The notes under the pieces are model-generated. The model was not told where the DNA came from and made no database searches. It saw only the letters and a program-made list of their open reading frames with translations. Shown one piece after another: positions 17,301 to 18,185 of a stretch of 18,185 bases of DNA. The DNA lies in NCBI GenBank assembly GCA_900553005.1, contig USBU01000006.1, positions 1 to 18,185 on the forward strand, given 5' to 3'. Source of the DNA: an uncultured Eubacteriales bacterium. Lineage in GTDB: Bacteria; Bacillota; Clostridia; Christensenellales; Pumilibacteraceae. The translations under genes were made by a program, and so were the position numbers. How positions within the stretch are numbered: position 1 is the first letter of the stretch; each line of letters begins with the position of its first letter.

Positions 17301-17649
17301 GATTAAGGATAACGGCAACCTGAATGTTATTGCCGATTACGGCGATACCTTTAATAACGTCGAGTTCGTAAAGCAGGCTTCCGAGGAGCTTGACGCTTTT
17401 GCCGGAACGTGGAACGGAACAAACGTTTCGTCTAACGTTTTGATTTTCGACGGAAAAGGCGGCGGCAGCTTTAACGGTACTGCGTTTACTTACGTGGTAG
17501 AAGGCAGCGTTGCTAAGATTTCCGCATTCGGCTCATTTGACGGTGAAACAAATACGGCTACCATGACGGACGGCTCGATATCTGTTTCGTTTGACGATAG
17601 CTACGGTGAAAACGCTTACAGCGATACGTTTACCAAGCAGGCTGCTTAA
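14335..17649 (+). CDS. Giant modular surface lipoprotein 3 (three InlB-type repeats, C-terminal module array)
   Basis: This 1104-residue protein has a signal peptide ending in AVAC with C24, then a proline-rich spacer (SPATPPDPGPGQD, 27-39) that probably lifts it off the membrane. Three tandem InlB-type repeats follow: 42-107 (KAFDGWF), 111-177 (SFAGWYV) and 181-248 (FLGWYSG). There is no GLUG segment, unlike genes 1 and 2. From 254 to the end lie about ten modules of the same family. The final four (764, 840, 937, 1021) are the most regular: AFDGVWTG, AFAGKWNP, AIAGTYTY, AFAGTWNG, some linked by F-x-K-Q/E tails. The ATG has a strong AAAGGAG (14321-14327), spacing 7. A G9 run crosses codons 961-964. 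The gene ends at a strong terminator. The A at lipobox -3 is unusual, so lipidation is likely but less certain. Confidence 0.83.
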   Translation: MKRSKLIVLVLALVMSFAMFAVACDDSPATPPDPGPGQDVVYTVTFKDGDTTVKSVNVNAGSALAAADIPAAPATAEDKAFDGWFAGDAEVAAGYTPTADVTASAKYTQLKKVEFKIDGNTVKTVYVRPGAKLADEQLPEEVDKPAYSFAGWYVGDELFDTDEDTVESDVVLEADYVRIAYIVKFVNGDDEVSVKYIDLGQDAKLSAADIPSAPAAGQGEIFLGWYSGSVKAEVNAAISADTVFEAAFVSEASYDGVWYNDEICLMAVLDYEDGINAVNVMGKTNKEFTYDAANGSCSYSEGALSSKKTYKLTAVGDVLLIDFTEYDDVEENFVTTTYALTKGAPVDYAGKYVKDGVNSDYMTVTDGGVIPYFKSSNIFYARLYADGDAYKLAYKSYDYSDLTVADAEIDDKGNIVVTGGTGVTNSYKGMFVKDVTAVSSYNYDSSYYLYDYTLTSGEHLYVYNDNFQSFSYATVEGTVELDAVLTVTVGEKEYIVKIVSSYQMEFASDERGVYTGMVEEAETTLFLDGFGTATAGGDEGSSMDYYMIGNTAVFADGDGGAVTVDKDAKTFELVEADGKKAEFSEFDGSVKLKLDGYGGVVETNYSYRYIGTYEFGADGSTVTIAGTDGSDGVYNVLEGGKVLETEDGDTVFIDDSYTVQSGIQAFVGDNDGWWQKEDDASVYVAIDTEKGKITYNGEVKDYEANWNGTKLEFNIYMGSPSYKTVYYTVTVVDGKLNISYVDSDENPVTETYVSAPQPVIEKNAFDGVWTGNDMNFWFDGYNTVVVDATKATYTVAADVASFSVNGLDFTAVFKGDNLTITWDDGESTGDYEAAPAVLDAFAGKWNPPAEEYYQYILTFSGAGVVRVYRETAYSTTDVYVKYTVSDGKATFSADYNDWTCTMGVDNTMEVVALDSDGYGVFGDGTFTKETEVTESDAIAGTYTYDDWSLAFDGFGQVTVTRGGDEETVSYSLSGKTAEFTALTCDFECMIKDNGNLNVIADYGDTFNNVEFVKQASEELDAFAGTWNGTNVSSNVLIFDGKGGGSFNGTAFTYVVEGSVAKISAFGSFDGETNTATMTDGSISVSFDDSYGENAYSDTFTKQAA
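14458..15078 (+). repeat. Three tandem InlB/Listeria-Bacteroides-type repeats in lipoprotein 3
   Basis: Each unit of about 67 residues has the order V-x-F-x-D/N-G-x-x-x-V-K, then a G-x-x-L/A stretch, then G-W-Y/F and a closing V-x-A/E-A-x-Y/F strand. The anchors are FDGWFAG (81-87), FAGWYVG (149-155) and FLGWYSG (222-228). The family is a beta-grasp-like surface repeat known from internalin B. Here it likely forms a stalk. Confidence 0.75.
15094..17646 (+). repeat. C-terminal beta-module array of lipoprotein 3
   Basis: About ten units begin near residues 254, 347, 430, 511, 584, 665, 764, 840, 937 and 1021. Core examples are TTLFLDGFGTATAGG (523-537), VKLKLDGYGG (590-599), WSLAFDGFGQVTVTRGG (947-963) and NVLIFDGKGGGSFNG (1034-1048). 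After the L-x-F-D-G-x-G turn each usually continues as Y/F-T-V-x-G/D then an F/L-strand, suggesting one small beta-barrel or sandwich per unit. Confidence 0.65.
17216..17224 (+). repeat. In-frame G9 tract in lipoprotein 3 (candidate phase-variation switch)
   Basis: The run covers codons for R961, G962, G963 and the first base of D964. One extra G leads to TAG after R968; one fewer leads to TGA after 988 residues. Both remove the last module and most of the one before it, a milder change than in lipoprotein 1. It is the second G9 run in the window, and both lie in this lipoprotein family. Confidence 0.55.
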
Positions 17650-17655
17650 ACAGAT

Positions 17656-17693
17656 AAAAAAAGACCTCTTCGATAGCGAAGAGGTCTTTTTTT
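17656..17693. terminator. Bidirectional intrinsic terminator
   Basis: A perfect 17-bp stem (17656-17672 with 17677-17693) encloses the loop ATAG. The left arm begins with seven A and the right arm ends with seven T, so it works on both strands. It lies 6 bases after the lipoprotein 3 stop and about 97 bases after the convergent minus-strand gene. Confidence 0.95.
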
Positions 17694-17742
17694 ATAAGGA
17701 GCATTTCGCGTTTAGCGAATAATTAAATTCAGTAAAACAGAC

Positions 17743-17780
17743 GGTTAAAGCGGTTTTCGGTAAACGGAAGCGTTTTAACC
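17743..17780. other. Stem-loop downstream of the minus-strand gene
   Basis: GGTTAAAGCG (17743-17752) pairs with CGTTTTAACC (17771-17780) over 10 bp including one wobble, with a smaller GTTT/AAAC hairpin possible inside. It lies just after the stop of the small minus-strand gene. No T-run follows on that strand, so an mRNA 3'-end role is only possible. Confidence 0.35.
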
Positions 17781-17789
17781 TTAAAGGTT

Positions 17790-18062
17790 TTACGACAGCC
17801 AAAGAAACATGAGCGCGGCTACCAGAGCGAACGATAAAATTATTACCGCAAATCTCGGCAACAGAACGCTTAAGTATGCGCGCGTCATGGCGCGGCGTTC
17901 TTTTTTGGTGACGGAGGGCTTATCCCGGTCTTTTTCGTATTCCTCTTTGTTTTTCCGACCGGAGTACGCGCGCCGTCTGTAGGAAGGCAGCTCGTCGCCG
18001 TTCATAGGGGCAACGGTGCGGCCGTCGTCCCAGTCGGGCAGTTTTTTTTCTTTCTTTGCCAT
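17790..18062 (-). CDS. Small hypothetical protein with C-terminal membrane anchor
   Basis: This 90-residue protein is of unknown function. Residues 1-65 are highly charged and probably cytoplasmic, with DWDDGRTVAPMN at 10-21 and many K, R, E and D after that. Residues 66-89 are one hydrophobic helix ending in FLWLS, so the protein is likely tail-anchored or single-pass with its N terminus inside. From memory, short Clostridia proteins with a WDDGR-T/V motif near the N terminus exist; no function is known to me. That motif lies before M20, which supports the first ATG. No ribosome site precedes either ATG. An A8 run on its coding strand (18042-18049) encodes K6-K7. It converges on lipoprotein 3 across a shared terminator. 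Confidence 0.7.
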   Translation of the reverse strand: MAKKEKKLPDWDDGRTVAPMNGDELPSYRRRAYSGRKNKEEYEKDRDKPSVTKKERRAMTRAYLSVLLPRFAVIILSFALVAALMFLWLS

Positions 18063-18068
18063 AACGTT

Positions 18069-18098
18069 ATTATAACCTATTTGCTGCGTTTAAAGCAA
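18069..18098 (-). promoter_or_regulatory. Promoter of the small minus-strand gene, likely leaderless
   Basis: On the minus strand TATAAT lies at 18074-18069, with TTGCTT (18098-18093) 18 bases upstream as a partial -35 box. Only six bases (AACGTT) separate TATAAT from the ATG at 18062, which places the expected start site on the A of that ATG. The nearest AGG is about 15 bases from the ATG and upstream of the -10 box, so it cannot be a ribosome site. Confidence 0.6.
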
Positions 18099-18138
18099 GC
18101 TAATTCAGCGTATGCTGCGGTTTTGCGCCCGTTTAAAC

Positions 18139-18185
18139 CTGTCTCTTATACACATCTCCGAGCCCACGAGACGGAGCTACATCTC
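18139..18185 (+). other. Illumina Nextera P7-side adapter (not genomic)
   Basis: Bases 18139-18157 (CTGTCTCTTATACACATCT) are the Tn5 mosaic end, reverse complement of the one at the left end. Bases 18158-18172 are the read-2 adapter. Bases 18173-18180 (GGAGCTAC) are in the i7 position and match, from memory, Nextera XT N718. Bases 18181-18185 begin the P7 oligo. Confidence 0.98.

Noticed and set aside
8155..17646. Tandem DNA repeats in the lipoprotein genes
   Set aside because: The modules repeat only at protein level. I saw no long identical DNA copies between units, so recent duplication or assembly collapse is not indicated.
18042..18049. T8 run (A8 on the coding strand) as a third phase-variation tract
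   Set aside because: AAA lysine codons make short A runs common in mid-GC genomes, and eight A is not remarkable beside nine G. Transcript slippage remains possible but unsupported.
49..18138. tRNA, rRNA, CRISPR array, riboswitch or insertion sequence
   Set aside because: I looked for cloverleaf ends, rRNA-like blocks, regularly spaced direct repeats and transposase motifs in the gaps and on both strands and saw none. All gaps are under 170 bp.
30..18157. Inverted 19-bp repeats at both ends, resembling a composite Tn5-like transposon
   Set aside because: They are the hyperactive Tn5 mosaic ends of the Nextera kit, followed outside by adapter and index bases. There is no transposase and no target duplication.

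Overview
The window is one assembled fragment, probably from an uncultured, gut-type Bacillota (Clostridia) bacterium. That placement is an inference. It rests on strong AGGAGG-type ribosome binding sites, no outer-membrane features, an Opp/Dpp peptide importer, and very large lipoproteins with InlB-type repeats. Genomic sequence runs only from about 49 to 18138. Both ends are Illumina Nextera library adapters with index bases (1-48 and 18139-18185), so nothing about gene neighbourhood can be read past them.

Left region (49-6049): a five-gene peptide ABC importer operon on the + strand, in the order binding protein (5'-truncated), OppB, OppC, OppD, OppF. Spacing is tight (9-bp and 4-bp gaps, then an ATGA overlap), except for a 65-bp gap with a stem-loop after the binding protein. 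OppB, OppC and OppD all carry extra segments that the family normally lacks. Those in OppB and OppC face outward, and that in OppD lies in the ATPase.

Middle and right region (6214-17649): three consecutive giant lipoproteins of 1356, 1288 and 1104 residues. Each has its lipidation cysteine at residue 24, followed by one to three InlB/Listeria-Bacteroides-type repeats. The first two then carry a GLUG-type beta-helix segment. All three end in a long array of divergent 70-105 residue beta-rich modules built around a 'G-x-W/Y ... L-x-F-D-G-x-G' core. Genes 1 and 2 form an operon behind a likely TTGACA promoter; gene 3 follows after a structured 161-bp gap. Genes 1 and 3 each contain a run of nine G inside the reading frame. 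Worked out by hand, any one-base change in either run leads to a premature stop, so this looks like a phase-variable surface system.

Right edge: a 17-bp perfect-stem bidirectional terminator separates the lipoproteins from a convergent small gene (17790-18062, minus). That gene encodes a 90-residue protein with a C-terminal membrane anchor. Its TATAAT box lies exactly where transcription would begin on the start codon, suggesting a leaderless mRNA.

The most interesting candidate system is the lipoprotein set with its poly-G switches beside a peptide importer. A plausible reading is surface display or capture next to peptide uptake, but no function is demonstrated by the sequence.
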